NCBI RefSeq assembly: GCF_900636825.1
Contig: NZ_LR134318.1
Location: 2,823,501-2,887,500 of the forward strand
Length of the DNA stretch: 64,000 bases
Direction of reading: 5' to 3'
Source of the DNA: Pseudomonas fluorescens
Lineage (GTDB): Bacteria > Pseudomonadota > Gammaproteobacteria > Pseudomonadales > Pseudomonadaceae
Shown: one piece after another, positions 37,901-45,472 of the stretch
Layout: every line of letters begins with the position of its first letter
Position numbering within the stretch: position 1 is the first letter of the stretch
Notes under the pieces: generated by a model
Database searches by the model: none
What the model was told of the DNA's origin: nothing
Seen by the model: only the letters and a program-made list of their open reading frames with translations
Made by a program: the position numbers and the translations under genes

Positions 37901-38056
37901 GGCACCGGGGTACACGGCGTAGATTTCGATCTGCGGCGGCGCGACGTCGGGGTACTGCGCCACCGGTAACTGCGGGATGGCCAGCGCACCGGCCAAGAGG
38001 ATGAACAGGGCGACTACCCAGGCAAACACCGGGCGGTCGATAAAGAACTGCGGCAT
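34958..38056 (-). CDS. RND multidrug efflux permease, HAE1 family
   Basis: 1032 residues, full-length inner-membrane antiporter with twelve helices and two large periplasmic loops. The start MPQFFIDRPVFAWVVALFILLAGALAI is the family signature. The proton-relay Asp pair lies in GILVDDAIVVVENVER (near 405), and the conserved Lys in GLSAKNAILIIEFAK (near 935). Second of a two-gene operon, 15 bp after the adaptor. No outer-membrane channel gene follows, so it presumably borrows a TolC/OprM-type protein encoded elsewhere. The layout resembles P. aeruginosa mexMN next to PA1437-PA1438, but I could not confirm orthology. Confidence 0.94.
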   Translation of the reverse strand: MPQFFIDRPVFAWVVALFILLAGALAIPQLPVAQYPDVAPPQIEIYAVYPGASAQTVDESVVSLIEEELNGADHLLYFESQSSLGSATIKATFQPGTNPELAQVDVQNRLKVVESRLPQAVNQQGLQVEKVSSGFLLLITLTSSDGKLDDVALSDYLARNVMNEIKRLDGVGKAQLYGAERAMRIWIDPQKLIAFNLTPSDVNEAIVAQNAQVSAGSIGDLPSPSSQEITATILVKGQLSTPQEFADIVLKANRDGSTVRIGDVARVEIGSQEYQFGTRLNGKPSTAVGVQLSPGANALNTATLVRAKMDDLSRYFPAGVEYKIPYDTSPFVKVSITKVIYTLGEAMLLVFAVMYLFLQNVRYTLIPTLVVPVALMGTFATMLALGFSINVLTMFGMVLAIGILVDDAIVVVENVERIMATEGLSPKDATRKAMTQITGAIIGITLVLVAVFIPMAFMQGSVGVIYQQFSLSMATSILFSAFLALTLTPALCTTLLKPIGKGEHHEKSGFFGWFNRRFENLTDRYEDWVGYALKRAGRYLLIYVVLLVGLGICFARLPSSFLPTEDQGYTITDIQLPPGATKNRTVQVAEQLEAHNASEPGISDSVVILGFSFSGSGQNAALAFSTLKDWSQRGSDDSASSIADRANAALSEIKDAMAFSVLPPPIDGLGTSSGFEFRLQDRGGLGHATLMQARTELLAAAEKSPVLMNVRESALAEAPQVQLIVDRKQANALGVSFADIGNALSTAVGSSYINDFPNQGRMQRVVVQAEGDQRSQVADLLKMNVRNNTGHMVPLSAFVQANWIQGPAQLTRYNGYPAIAISGEPKPGHSTGEAMAEIERLVAQGPTGLGQEWTGLSLQERLSGNQAPILLGLSLLVVFLCLAALYESWSIPTSVLLVVPLGVLGAVLAVTMRGMPNDVFFKVGLITIIGLSAKNAILIIEFAKSLYDEGHDLIDATLQAARLRLRPIVMTSLAFILGVVPLAIATGASSASQQAIGTGVIGGMITATLAVIFVPVFFVVVMKLVQRFNKQH

Positions 38057-38071
38057 ATAAAAGCGTCCTGC

Positions 38072-39229
38072 TTACTGACCAGGGGCCTGGGCAAGTGGAA
38101 GAGGGGTTTCGTCGATCTGCACTTTTTCGCCGGGACGGGCGTGTTGCAGGCCTTCGATGACGATACGGTCACCCGGCTTGAGGCCGCCGGTGACGATCCA
38201 GCGATTGTTCTGCACCGCACCGAGTTGCACCGGTTGCTGCGCCACACGCATTTGCTCGTCGACGGTCAGCACCTGAGCAACCCCGGCGCTGTCACGCTGC
38301 ACGGCGCGTTGCGGCACGGTGATGCCGTTCTGGATCGTCGCTTGTTCCAGACGCACGCGAATGAAACTGCCGGGTAGCAAGTCCAGATCCGGGTTGGGAA
38401 ATTCGCTGCGCAGAATGATCTGACCGGTGCCGGGATCAACAGTGATGTCGCTGAACAACAGTTTGCCGGGCAGTGGATAAAGGCTGCCGTCATCCTGAAT
38501 CAGGGTGGCTTTGACCTGATCCTGACCGACTTCCTGCAACTGTCCGGAGCGGAACGCGCGGCGCAGTTCGTTGAGTTCACGGGTCGACTGGGTGAGGTCG
38601 GCGTGGATCGGATTCAGTTGCTGAATCAACGCCAACGGCGTGGTTTCGTTCTGTCCGACCAGTGCGCCTTCAGTCACCAGCGCACGCCCGACGCGCCCGG
38701 AAATCGGCGCGGTGACGGTGGCGTAACCGAGGTTCAGCTTCGCGCGCTCGACCGCTGCCTTGTTGGCGGCGACGTCGGCGGCGGTTTGCCGGGCACTGGC
38801 GCGGGCGTTGTCGTAGTCCTGACCGCTAATGGCTTTGTCGTCGATCAACTGCGCGTAACGTTGCTCCTGCAGTTTTGCCTGGAACGCATTGGCTTCGGCT
38901 TTGCGCAGCGCGGCTTCGGCGCTGTCGAGGTCAGCCTTGAATGGGGCTGGATCGATACGGAACAGCACGTCACCCTTTTTCACGTCGCTGCCTTCATGGA
39001 AAGTGCGCTGCAGTACCACGCCGGCCACCCGTGCGCGTACCTCGGCAATGCGCGGCGCAACAATCCGGCCACTGAGTTCGCTGCTGATGGTCAGAGGGTG
39101 GGTCTCGATGGTCTCGATGCGCACCGTGGCCGGCGGCGCCTGCTCTTCGGCGTTCGAGGATGAGTCGCAGGCGCTCAGCGTCAGCGCCATTGCGATCAGG
39201 CCGAGCCCGGCCAGCCATTTGTTCGACAT
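38072..39229 (-). CDS. RND efflux periplasmic adaptor lipoprotein
   Basis: 385 residues from ATG 39229 (GGGGG six bases upstream; a TTG two codons earlier is possible). Lipoprotein signal with the lipobox LSAC at about 21-24. Then a lipoyl-like barrel with hairpin (AEVRARVAGVVLQRTFHEGSDVKKGDVLF, near 65-95; coiled-coil hairpin about 95-160) and the beta-barrel and membrane-proximal domains. It links the permease to an outer-membrane channel. Divergent from the two-component genes, which probably control it. Confidence 0.93.
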   Translation of the reverse strand: MSNKWLAGLGLIAMALTLSACDSSSNAEEQAPPATVRIETIETHPLTISSELSGRIVAPRIAEVRARVAGVVLQRTFHEGSDVKKGDVLFRIDPAPFKADLDSAEAALRKAEANAFQAKLQEQRYAQLIDDKAISGQDYDNARASARQTAADVAANKAAVERAKLNLGYATVTAPISGRVGRALVTEGALVGQNETTPLALIQQLNPIHADLTQSTRELNELRRAFRSGQLQEVGQDQVKATLIQDDGSLYPLPGKLLFSDITVDPGTGQIILRSEFPNPDLDLLPGSFIRVRLEQATIQNGITVPQRAVQRDSAGVAQVLTVDEQMRVAQQPVQLGAVQNNRWIVTGGLKPGDRIVIEGLQHARPGEKVQIDETPLPLAQAPGQ

Positions 39230-39390
39230 GTACAACCCCCAATATTGATGGCCGCATCCTACGGCCAGATGCGGAGGTTAGCGGTGAAGCTTTGTAGGTG
39301 CTCTGTGAAATTGTGTAAGGGTTTTACTCAGGGACGGGTGAGGGCGTATATCCTTCAGCCCTTGAAATTTTTTGCGACTGTATAGATAGC

Positions 39391-39447
39391 TTTCGCGAGC
39401 AGGCTCGCAAGCGCGATCTCCTGTGGGAACGAGCTTGCTCGCGAAAT
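39391..39447. repeat. REP-B inverted pair, degenerate
   Basis: TTTCGCGAGCAGGCTCGC and GTGGGAACGAGCTTGCTCGC with several substitutions. It lies in the promoter region between the divergent adaptor and response-regulator genes, an unusual place because the other copies sit mainly at gene ends. Confidence 0.75.
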
Positions 39448-39486
39448 TGCCTCATCGTTCGCCACAGCACTTTCTGGAAACACCCC

Positions 39487-40188
39487 ATGCCCAACATCCT
39501 CCTGGTCGAAGACGACACCGCCCTCGCCGAACTGATTTCCAGCTACCTCGAACGCAACGGTTATTCGGTCAGCGTCATCGGCCGGGGTGACCACGTGCGT
39601 GAGCGGGCGCGGCTCAATCCGCCGGACCTGGTGATTCTCGACCTGATGCTGCCGGGGCTCGATGGCCTGCAAGTCTGTCGCTTGCTCAGGGCAGATTCGG
39701 CGACGCTGCCGATTCTGATGCTGACCGCCCGCGACGACAGCCACGATCAAGTGCTGGGCCTGGAAATGGGCGCTGACGATTACGTCACCAAGCCCTGCGA
39801 GCCCCGTGTTTTGCTGGCGCGTGTGCGCACGTTGTTGCGTCGCAGCAGCCTCGGCGAGCCGCTGACGGTCAACGACCGCATCGTCATGGGTAATCTGTGC
39901 ATCGACCTGTCCGAGCGCACGGTGAGCTGGCGCGATCAGCCGGTCGAACTGTCCAGTGGGGAATACAATTTGCTGGTGGTGCTGGCCCGGCACGCCGGCG
40001 AAGTGCTCAGTCGTGACCAGATTCTGCAACGTCTGCGCGGTATCGAATTCAACGGCACCGACCGCTCGGTGGACGTGGCGATTTCCAAGCTTCGGCGCAA
40101 ATTCGACGACCATGCCGGCGAAGCGCGCAAGATCAAAACCGTGTGGGGCAAGGGTTACTTGTTCAGCCGGTCCGAGTGGGAATGCTGA
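39487..40188 (+). CDS. OmpR-family response regulator (RstA-like)
   Basis: 233 residues. Receiver domain with the acidic pair (VEDD, 8-10), the phosphoacceptor Asp52 (LVILDLMLPGLDG) and Lys in YVTKPCEP near 102; the C-terminal winged-helix DNA-binding domain runs from about 135 (SSGEYNLLVVLARHAGEVLSR). Followed after 4 bp by its sensor kinase gene. Sequence and partner resemble RstA/RstB. Divergent from the RND adaptor gene. Confidence 0.92.
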   Translation: MPNILLVEDDTALAELISSYLERNGYSVSVIGRGDHVRERARLNPPDLVILDLMLPGLDGLQVCRLLRADSATLPILMLTARDDSHDQVLGLEMGADDYVTKPCEPRVLLARVRTLLRRSSLGEPLTVNDRIVMGNLCIDLSERTVSWRDQPVELSSGEYNLLVVLARHAGEVLSRDQILQRLRGIEFNGTDRSVDVAISKLRRKFDDHAGEARKIKTVWGKGYLFSRSEWEC

Positions 40189-40192
40189 GCCG

Positions 40193-41494
40193 ATGTTTCG
40201 CCTGCTTTTTCGCCTGTATCTGGTGACGATCGTTTCCTACAGCGCGGCCATCTACCTGGTGCCGGATCTGGTGGTCATGGCCTTCCGCGAGCGCTTCGTC
40301 ACCTACAACCTGGACTATTCGCGTGGCCTGCAAACGCTGATCGCCAGACAGTTCCACACCGCGCCGCGGGAACAGTGGCCGGCGCTTGCCGTGTCGTTGA
40401 ACAAGGATTTTCAGCCGCTGGGCATAATCCTGGCACGCATCGACAGCGCCGATTTCACGGCCATTGAGCGGCAACGCCTTCGCCGAGGCGAAAACATAGT
40501 GCGCATTGGTGACTGGGGTTGGCGAACGCTGGCGGCGGCACCGCTGGACAACGACACCGCCGTGAAAATGATCGTCCCGCCGGATCCGATGGACGTCAAT
40601 CTGTTGTACTGGAGCATCAACGTGCTGATTGGCGCGAGCCTGTTGGCGTGTCTGCTGTTGTGGTTGCGCCCGCACTGGCGCGATCTGGAACGCCTCAAAG
40701 CCACGGCCGAACGCTTCGGTAAAGGCCATCTCGGCGAGCGCACCAACATCACCGCAAGTTCGAACATTGGTAGCCTGGCGAACGTCTTCGATACCATGGC
40801 CGGCGATATCGAGAAACTGCTGAACCAGCAACGCGATCTGCTCAACGCGGTTTCCCACGAATTGCGCACGCCGCTGACGCGCCTGGATTTCGGCCTGGCG
40901 CTGGCCCTGTCCGACGATTTGCCGACCGCCAGCCGCGAGCGTCTTCAGGGTCTGGTCGCGCATATCCGCGAACTGGACGAGTTGGTGCTTGAGCTGCTGT
41001 CGTACAGCCGCTTGCAAAATCCCGCGCAAATACCCGAGCAGGTCCAGGTGTCGCTGGATGAATTCATCGACAGCATTCTTGGCAGTGTCGACGAGGAGCT
41101 CGAATCGCCGGAGATCGTCATCGACGTTCTGCTGCACGGCCAGCTCGAGCGCTTCGCTCTGGACCCGCGCCTGACCGCCCGGGCGATCCAGAATCTGCTG
41201 CGCAATGCCATGCGCTATTGCGAAAAACGCATCCAGATTGGCGTGCAGGTCAACGGTGCCGGTTGCGAAATCTGGGTGGACGACGACGGCATCGGCATCC
41301 CCGAGGACGAGCGTGAGCGGATCTTCGAACCGTTCTACCGCTTGGACCGCAGCCGCGACCGCGCTACCGGTGGCTTTGGCCTGGGCCTGGCAATCAGCCG
41401 CCGGGCCTTGGAAGCACAGGGCGGCACATTGACCGCAGAAAGCTCGCCGCTGGGTGGGGCACGGTTCAGGTTGTGGCTACCGATTACTGATTAA
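40193..41494 (+). CDS. Sensor histidine kinase (RstB-like)
   Basis: 433 residues from ATG 40193; a longer frame overlaps the response regulator and is not used. Helix 1 (about 8-30), a periplasmic sensor region of about 110 residues, helix 2 (141-158), HAMP (159-212), dimerisation domain with the phosphorylated His222 (AVSHELRTPLTR), and a catalytic domain with N (LLRNAMRYCE), G1 (DDDGIGIP) and G2 (GFGLGLAI) boxes. Complete and probably active. Confidence 0.92.
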   Translation: MFRLLFRLYLVTIVSYSAAIYLVPDLVVMAFRERFVTYNLDYSRGLQTLIARQFHTAPREQWPALAVSLNKDFQPLGIILARIDSADFTAIERQRLRRGENIVRIGDWGWRTLAAAPLDNDTAVKMIVPPDPMDVNLLYWSINVLIGASLLACLLLWLRPHWRDLERLKATAERFGKGHLGERTNITASSNIGSLANVFDTMAGDIEKLLNQQRDLLNAVSHELRTPLTRLDFGLALALSDDLPTASRERLQGLVAHIRELDELVLELLSYSRLQNPAQIPEQVQVSLDEFIDSILGSVDEELESPEIVIDVLLHGQLERFALDPRLTARAIQNLLRNAMRYCEKRIQIGVQVNGAGCEIWVDDDGIGIPEDERERIFEPFYRLDRSRDRATGGFGLGLAISRRALEAQGGTLTAESSPLGGARFRLWLPITD

Positions 41495-41507
41495 GCAGAC
41501 AAATACC

Positions 41508-41592
41508 TGTAGGAGCTGCCGCAGGCTGCGATCTTTTGATTTGGTTTTTCAAGATCAAGGTCAAAAGATCGCAGCCTGCGACAGCTCCTACA
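41508..41592. repeat. REP-A inverted pair
   Basis: Left arm consensus; right arm with one change (GCGACAGCTCC). Convergent gene ends on both sides. Confidence 0.9.
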
Positions 41593-41608
41593 GGGGGATG
41601 TGTATTGA

Positions 41609-42235
41609 TCAGATCAGCTTGGTGGATTGGATCAACTCAACGCCTGCCGCTTGCATCCGCTCAATCGCAGTCGCGAGCGAGCCATCCATATCAATCGCTC
41701 GACACGCATCCAGCACCACGAACGTATTGAATCCTGCCGCTCGTGCATCCAGCGCCGAGTACATCACGCAGAAATCCAGTGCCAAGCCGACCATGTAAAC
41801 CGTGTCGATCCCGCGTTCTTTCAAGTAGCCGGCCAAGCCCGTGGTGGTTACACGGTCGGCTTCGAGAAACGCCGAGTAACTATCGATGTCCGGATTGCAG
41901 CCTTTGCGGATAACCAGTTGGGCGTGGGGCAGGTCCAGCTCCGGGTGAAACTCGGCGCCGGCTGTAGCTTGCACACAATGCTCGGGCCACAGCGTCTGTT
42001 CACCGTAAGGCAATTCAATGACATCGTAAGGCTGGTGGCCGGGATGGCTGGAGGCGAAAGAGGTGTGGCCGCGAGGGTGCCAGTCCTGAGCGATGACCAC
42101 TTGCTGGAACTGACGCGCCAGGTGGTTGATCAGCGGCACGATCTGCTCACCGCCGGGCACCGGCAGGCTGCCTCCCGGAATGAAGTCGTTCTGAACATCG
42201 ATAACCAATAATGCAGTGCGAGACGAAATCGGCAT
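41609..42235 (-). CDS. pncA: Nicotinamidase / pyrazinamidase
   Basis: 208 residues from ATG 42235, chosen for the excellent AAGGAGGA ribosome site. Hydrolyses nicotinamide to nicotinate in NAD salvage; also activates pyrazinamide. The catalytic Asp is in VIDVQNDF near 10, metal ligands in QDWHPRGHTSF near 52-60, the catalytic Lys in IRKGCNPD near 112, and the nucleophilic Cys in GLALDFCVMYSA near 158. Monocistronic. Confidence 0.94.
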   Translation of the reverse strand: MPISSRTALLVIDVQNDFIPGGSLPVPGGEQIVPLINHLARQFQQVVIAQDWHPRGHTSFASSHPGHQPYDVIELPYGEQTLWPEHCVQATAGAEFHPELDLPHAQLVIRKGCNPDIDSYSAFLEADRVTTTGLAGYLKERGIDTVYMVGLALDFCVMYSALDARAAGFNTFVVLDACRAIDMDGSLATAIERMQAAGVELIQSTKLI

Positions 42236-42287
42236 AGGTGCAATCCTCCTTGGACAAATCACTTGCCCAGAATAGTGACAACGTTGG

Positions 42288-43046
42288 CTAGGCGGTTAAA
42301 CGTCTTCTCAACAACTGTGCCCGCTGTTGCAGATCCGCTGTTGGCACGTGGCCGATCAGCATCCATGCATGTTCGCGCTCGGTCCAATACACGACGTTCA
42401 TCTCGTGCCGACGCTCGTTGGCAAATGGCTGGCTGCCGCTGTTCGAGCGGGTGATGCACAAGGCCAACGGCCCGTGCCGCTGATCCAGATAAACGATCTG
42501 CGCAATCGGCACGCCGTCGTACTCAAGCAACTGTGCACGTTTGAACTCGGCACCGGGCAGTTTCAATGCTGCCGGTGACAGAGTCAGGCCCAGACGTGCA
42601 TCGACGCTGCGCAGTTGCGCTCGTTGCGTAGCTTCGTCGCTGGGCAAGTGATCGAGGGTTTGCGGCACGTAGAGAGCCATGTAGTCGCCGACCATTCCAC
42701 GCCAGTGATGCGTTTGCTGCGCCTGCCAGCCGAGGATCAACCGGTCGGCCAATCCGCCGCCGACCACCAGAGCGGCCGCCGCGCCGCCGATAAACCAGCG
42801 GCGACTCAGCCCGGGAGGTGGTGGCGAAGGAATAGCATCCAGCCGCGCCTGCAAACGATCCAGCGGCGCCTGTTGCGCCAGTTCGTCATAGGCGCTTTTG
42901 AACGGCAGATTGCTGCGCTCCAGCCATTGCACGCGCAGGCTGAGCAGCGGGTCGTCGGCGATGGCCGTGTCCAATTGGCTGCGATATCCTGGGTCCAGTT
43001 CGTCATCCAGATAGGCGACCAGTTGCTCGTCCGAAGGTGTATTCAT
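42288..43046 (-). CDS. Anti-sigma factor with one membrane helix
   Basis: 252 residues. N-terminal cytoplasmic part (EQLVAYLDDELDP, the opening of anti-sigma domains), then one membrane helix near 84-104 (WFIGGAAAALVVGGGLADRL) and a periplasmic C-terminal domain. No zinc-binding HxxxCxxC motif is seen. Starts in the ATGA overlap with the sigma gene stop, so the two are translationally coupled and likely bind each other. Confidence 0.85.
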   Translation of the reverse strand: MNTPSDEQLVAYLDDELDPGYRSQLDTAIADDPLLSLRVQWLERSNLPFKSAYDELAQQAPLDRLQARLDAIPSPPPPGLSRRWFIGGAAAALVVGGGLADRLILGWQAQQTHHWRGMVGDYMALYVPQTLDHLPSDEATQRAQLRSVDARLGLTLSPAALKLPGAEFKRAQLLEYDGVPIAQIVYLDQRHGPLALCITRSNSGSQPFANERRHEMNVVYWTEREHAWMLIGHVPTADLQQRAQLLRRRLTA

Positions 43047-43582
43047 GGCCGGGTTCCTTCGGTGGTTTTCGGCACCGCTTGCAAGGGCGGGTATTCGGCG
43101 AGTTTCAGGCGCGCGGTGGCCAGTCGGCTCATCACTGTGCCGATCGGTACTTGCAGGATTTCGGCGACTTCGCGGTAGGACAAACCCTCGACATAGGCCA
43201 GATACACCGTTTCACGCTGGGTTTCCGGCAGTGCATCAACGCGGCGAATCACTTGGGTGGCCATCACATGAGTTTGCGCGGCGTATTCCCCGTCGAACGT
43301 CAGTTGCGTGTCGGCATCGACCTGCCCCGAGCCATGGCGCACTCGGCGCGCGCGCACTTCGTTCAGCCAGATCGAATGCAGAATGCTCAGCAACCAGCGA
43401 TCCATGCGCGTGCCGGCCACGTACTGGCCGCAGCGCTCCAGCGCCCGCACGCAGGTGGCCTGCACCAGATCCTCGGCGACATGCCGATTGCGCGACAGCA
43501 GCAAACCGTAGCGCCACAAGCGCGCCAGATGCTGTCCGAGTTCGGCTCTGAAAGCCTGATCGCTGACGATGATCGTCTCCAC
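43043..43582 (-). CDS. ECF-family RNA polymerase sigma factor
   Basis: 179 residues from GTG 43582. Sigma region 2 (HLARLWRYGLLLSRNRHVAEDLVQATCVRALER, about 18-50, with the DLVQ core-binding motif) and region 4 (LPETQRETVYLAYVEGLSYREVAEILQVPIGTVMSRLATAR, about 118-160) are complete. Region 1.1 and 3 are absent, as in all ECF factors. Middle gene of a three-gene operon: TPR protein, sigma, anti-sigma. Confidence 0.93.
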   Translation of the reverse strand: METIIVSDQAFRAELGQHLARLWRYGLLLSRNRHVAEDLVQATCVRALERCGQYVAGTRMDRWLLSILHSIWLNEVRARRVRHGSGQVDADTQLTFDGEYAAQTHVMATQVIRRVDALPETQRETVYLAYVEGLSYREVAEILQVPIGTVMSRLATARLKLAEYPPLQAVPKTTEGTRP

Positions 43583-43594
43583 TTATTATAAAGG

Positions 43595-44128
43595 TCAGAT
43601 TTTCGTTGAATCGTTGATGGCTTCAGCCAGATCCTGATATTCCTCACAAGACGTGCCGCAAATCGACTGGATCTGCTGCAACTGTTCTTGCGCCAGGTCG
43701 ACGCGTCCTTTGATCACATAGGCTTCGCCGAGGTATTCGCGCACCTGCGCATACTGCGGATCGAGTTTCACTGATTGCAGGTAATAGCCGATGCCCTCGT
43801 CGGTGCGCCCCAGTTTGCGCGTCGCATATCCGCGATAATTGAAAGCCTTGGCGGTATTCGGTTGCTTGAGGGTGTCGAGTAACGCCAGCGCCTCATCGTA
43901 GCGGCCGGCCTTGGCCAGACGATAGGCGTAATCGGTGCGGTCCGCGTCCGGTAACAGGCTGCTGGTCTGCAAGACGCATTTTTGCGTTTTGCTGTCCCAG
44001 ACCTGACCTTTCGGGCATTCGGGCTTCTGCACCGGATCTTCTTCGTCACCGTTGGCGAAGGCCAGATGACTCGACATCGCAGCGGCCAGTAACAACGGGG
44101 CGGCGAACATAACGGAACGGATAGTCAT
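43595..44128 (-). CDS. Secreted tetratricopeptide-repeat protein
   Basis: 177 residues from ATG 44128 (GGAG upstream). Signal peptide 1-26 (MFAAPLLLAAAMSSHLAFA), a Cys-rich linker (KPECPKGQVWDSKTQKCV, as in short chitin- or ligand-binding loops), then two or three TPR units (ADRTDYAYRLAKAGRYDEALALLD; AFNYRGYATRKLGRTDEGIGYYLQSVKLDP; YAQVREYLGEAYVIKGRVDLAQEQL). A closing Cys pair is near 160 (ICGTSC). First gene of the sigma operon, 12 bp before the sigma start; probably a periplasmic partner in the signal path. Confidence 0.85.
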   Translation of the reverse strand: MTIRSVMFAAPLLLAAAMSSHLAFANGDEEDPVQKPECPKGQVWDSKTQKCVLQTSSLLPDADRTDYAYRLAKAGRYDEALALLDTLKQPNTAKAFNYRGYATRKLGRTDEGIGYYLQSVKLDPQYAQVREYLGEAYVIKGRVDLAQEQLQQIQSICGTSCEEYQDLAEAINDSTKI

Positions 44129-44276
44129 GGGCAAGGCTCCACAGGGGGTTATGTTTCACTTTGAACACCACAGGGTGAAATTTTATTCATTGCATTTGTC
44201 AGTGACTGTTCAAGTCAGGCACAAATTCCGGCGCTATGCTCGTCAGCGTCTGCCGTTGATCCACACTGGACCGCCG

Positions 44277-44459
44277 GAAGACGTGACTTTCAATCGGGTG
44301 AGATCCACCAGTTTCATCGCAGCGTTGTGTGCGGCGCAGCGGGCGAAACTCGATGAGCAGATTGGTGCATTGATCGCGGCCGAGCCTGAGTTGCGGGGCA
44401 GGGATGTGGTGACGGTTCCCTACGAAACCGTGGCCTTCGTGACACGAAAATTCCTGTAG
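44277..44459 (+). pseudogene. Remnant of a SAM-dependent methyltransferase gene, C-terminal end only
   Basis: The frame EDVTFNRVRSTSFIAALCAA to VPYETVAFVTRKFL resembles the C-terminal tail of class I methyltransferases, in which a VRSxSFIAxL motif is followed by a basic helix and PYETxAF near the end. The SAM-binding N-terminal two thirds is missing, and upstream bases in this frame have no family resemblance or ribosome site. Its stop codon TAG lies in the first arm of a REP element. Most likely a 5'-truncated relic; alternatively a chance resemblance. Confidence 0.5.
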
Positions 44460-44540
44460 GAGCTGCCGCAGGCTGCGATTTTTTGATCTTGTCTTTTTAA
44501 AAACAACATCAAAAGATCGCAGCCTGCGGCAGCTCCTACG
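44455..44540. repeat. REP-A inverted pair
   Basis: Both arms near consensus; one T extra in GATTTTTTG of the left arm. It overlaps the stop codon of the methyltransferase remnant. Confidence 0.9.
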
Positions 44541-44653
44541 GGGTGGAGTGTTGCAGTAACCTCTTCAAGTCAGTCCCGCATTTGGCTGAACCGCCACTGT
44601 GATGCCTTGTTATAGTTCGGGCCTCATTTTCTGCCCGGTAAAGGATCACTGCC

Positions 44654-45466
44654 ATGAATCAATACTCCGCCTTCAGCGTCGAACTGGCCGATAACATCGC
44701 TCATGTGCAGATCAATCGACCGGAAAAGATCAACTCGATGAACGCGGCGTTCTGGAGCGAGATCATCGAGATCTTTCAGTGGATCGACGACACCGATGAA
44801 GTTCGTGTGGTGGTGCTCAGTGGCAACGGCAAGCATTTTTCTTCCGGGATTGATCTGATGATGCTCGCCGGGGTTGCCAATGAACTGGGCAAAGACGTCG
44901 GTCGCAATGCGCGCCTGTTGCGGCGCAAAATCCTCACCCTGCAAGCCTCGTTCAACGCCGTCGACAACTGCCGCAAACCGGTGCTCGCCGCTATTCAGGG
45001 TTACTGCCTGGGTGGCGCCATCGATCTGATCGCCGCGTGCGACATGCGTTACGCTGCCGAAGATGCACAATTCTCGATCAAGGAAATTGATATCGGCATG
45101 GCCGCCGATGTTGGCACTTTGCAACGGTTGCCACGGATCATCGGTGACGGCATGCTGCGTGAACTGGCTTACACCGGTCGCACTTTCGGCGCTGAAGAAG
45201 CGCGCAGCATCGGCCTGGTCAACCGCGTTTATGGCGACAAGGAGGCACTGCTGGAGGGTGTCATCGAGATCGCCCGGGACATCGCCTCCAAAACGCCAAT
45301 AGCGGTGACTGGCACCAAGGAAATGATCAGCTACATGCGCGACCATCGCATTGACGACGGTCTCGAATACGTTGCCACCTGGAACGCCGCCATGTTGCAA
45401 TCCACCGATTTGCGCGTGGCCATGGCCGCCCACATGAGCAAACAGAAACCCGAATTTCTGGACTGA
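44654..45466 (+). CDS. Delta3,5-delta2,4-dienoyl-CoA isomerase (crotonase family)
   Basis: 270 residues, crotonase fold. Oxyanion-hole motifs are LSGNGKHFSSGIDLMML (near 55-75) and AIQGYCLGGAIDL (near 115). The segment FSIKEIDIGMAADVGTLQRLP near 143 matches the ECH1-type isomerase, where an acidic pair (Glu in KEID, Asp in AADVG) shifts the double bonds, rather than the hydratase that has two glutamates. Acts in oxidation of unsaturated fatty acids with odd-numbered double bonds. AGGA ribosome site. The next gene, nudC, starts 6 bp after its stop. Confidence 0.88.
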   Translation: MNQYSAFSVELADNIAHVQINRPEKINSMNAAFWSEIIEIFQWIDDTDEVRVVVLSGNGKHFSSGIDLMMLAGVANELGKDVGRNARLLRRKILTLQASFNAVDNCRKPVLAAIQGYCLGGAIDLIAACDMRYAAEDAQFSIKEIDIGMAADVGTLQRLPRIIGDGMLRELAYTGRTFGAEEARSIGLVNRVYGDKEALLEGVIEIARDIASKTPIAVTGTKEMISYMRDHRIDDGLEYVATWNAAMLQSTDLRVAMAAHMSKQKPEFLD

Positions 45467-45472
45467 GAAACC

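Noticed and set aside
40193..40196. Long upstream extension of the sensor kinase frame to 39956
   Set aside because: Extension overlaps the response regulator in another frame and has no kinase resemblance; the ATG at 40193 gives a normal membrane N-terminus.
44154..44180. TTTCAC-N15-GTGAAA inverted repeat upstream of the TPR gene
   Set aside because: Short arms and long spacer are expected by chance at this base composition.
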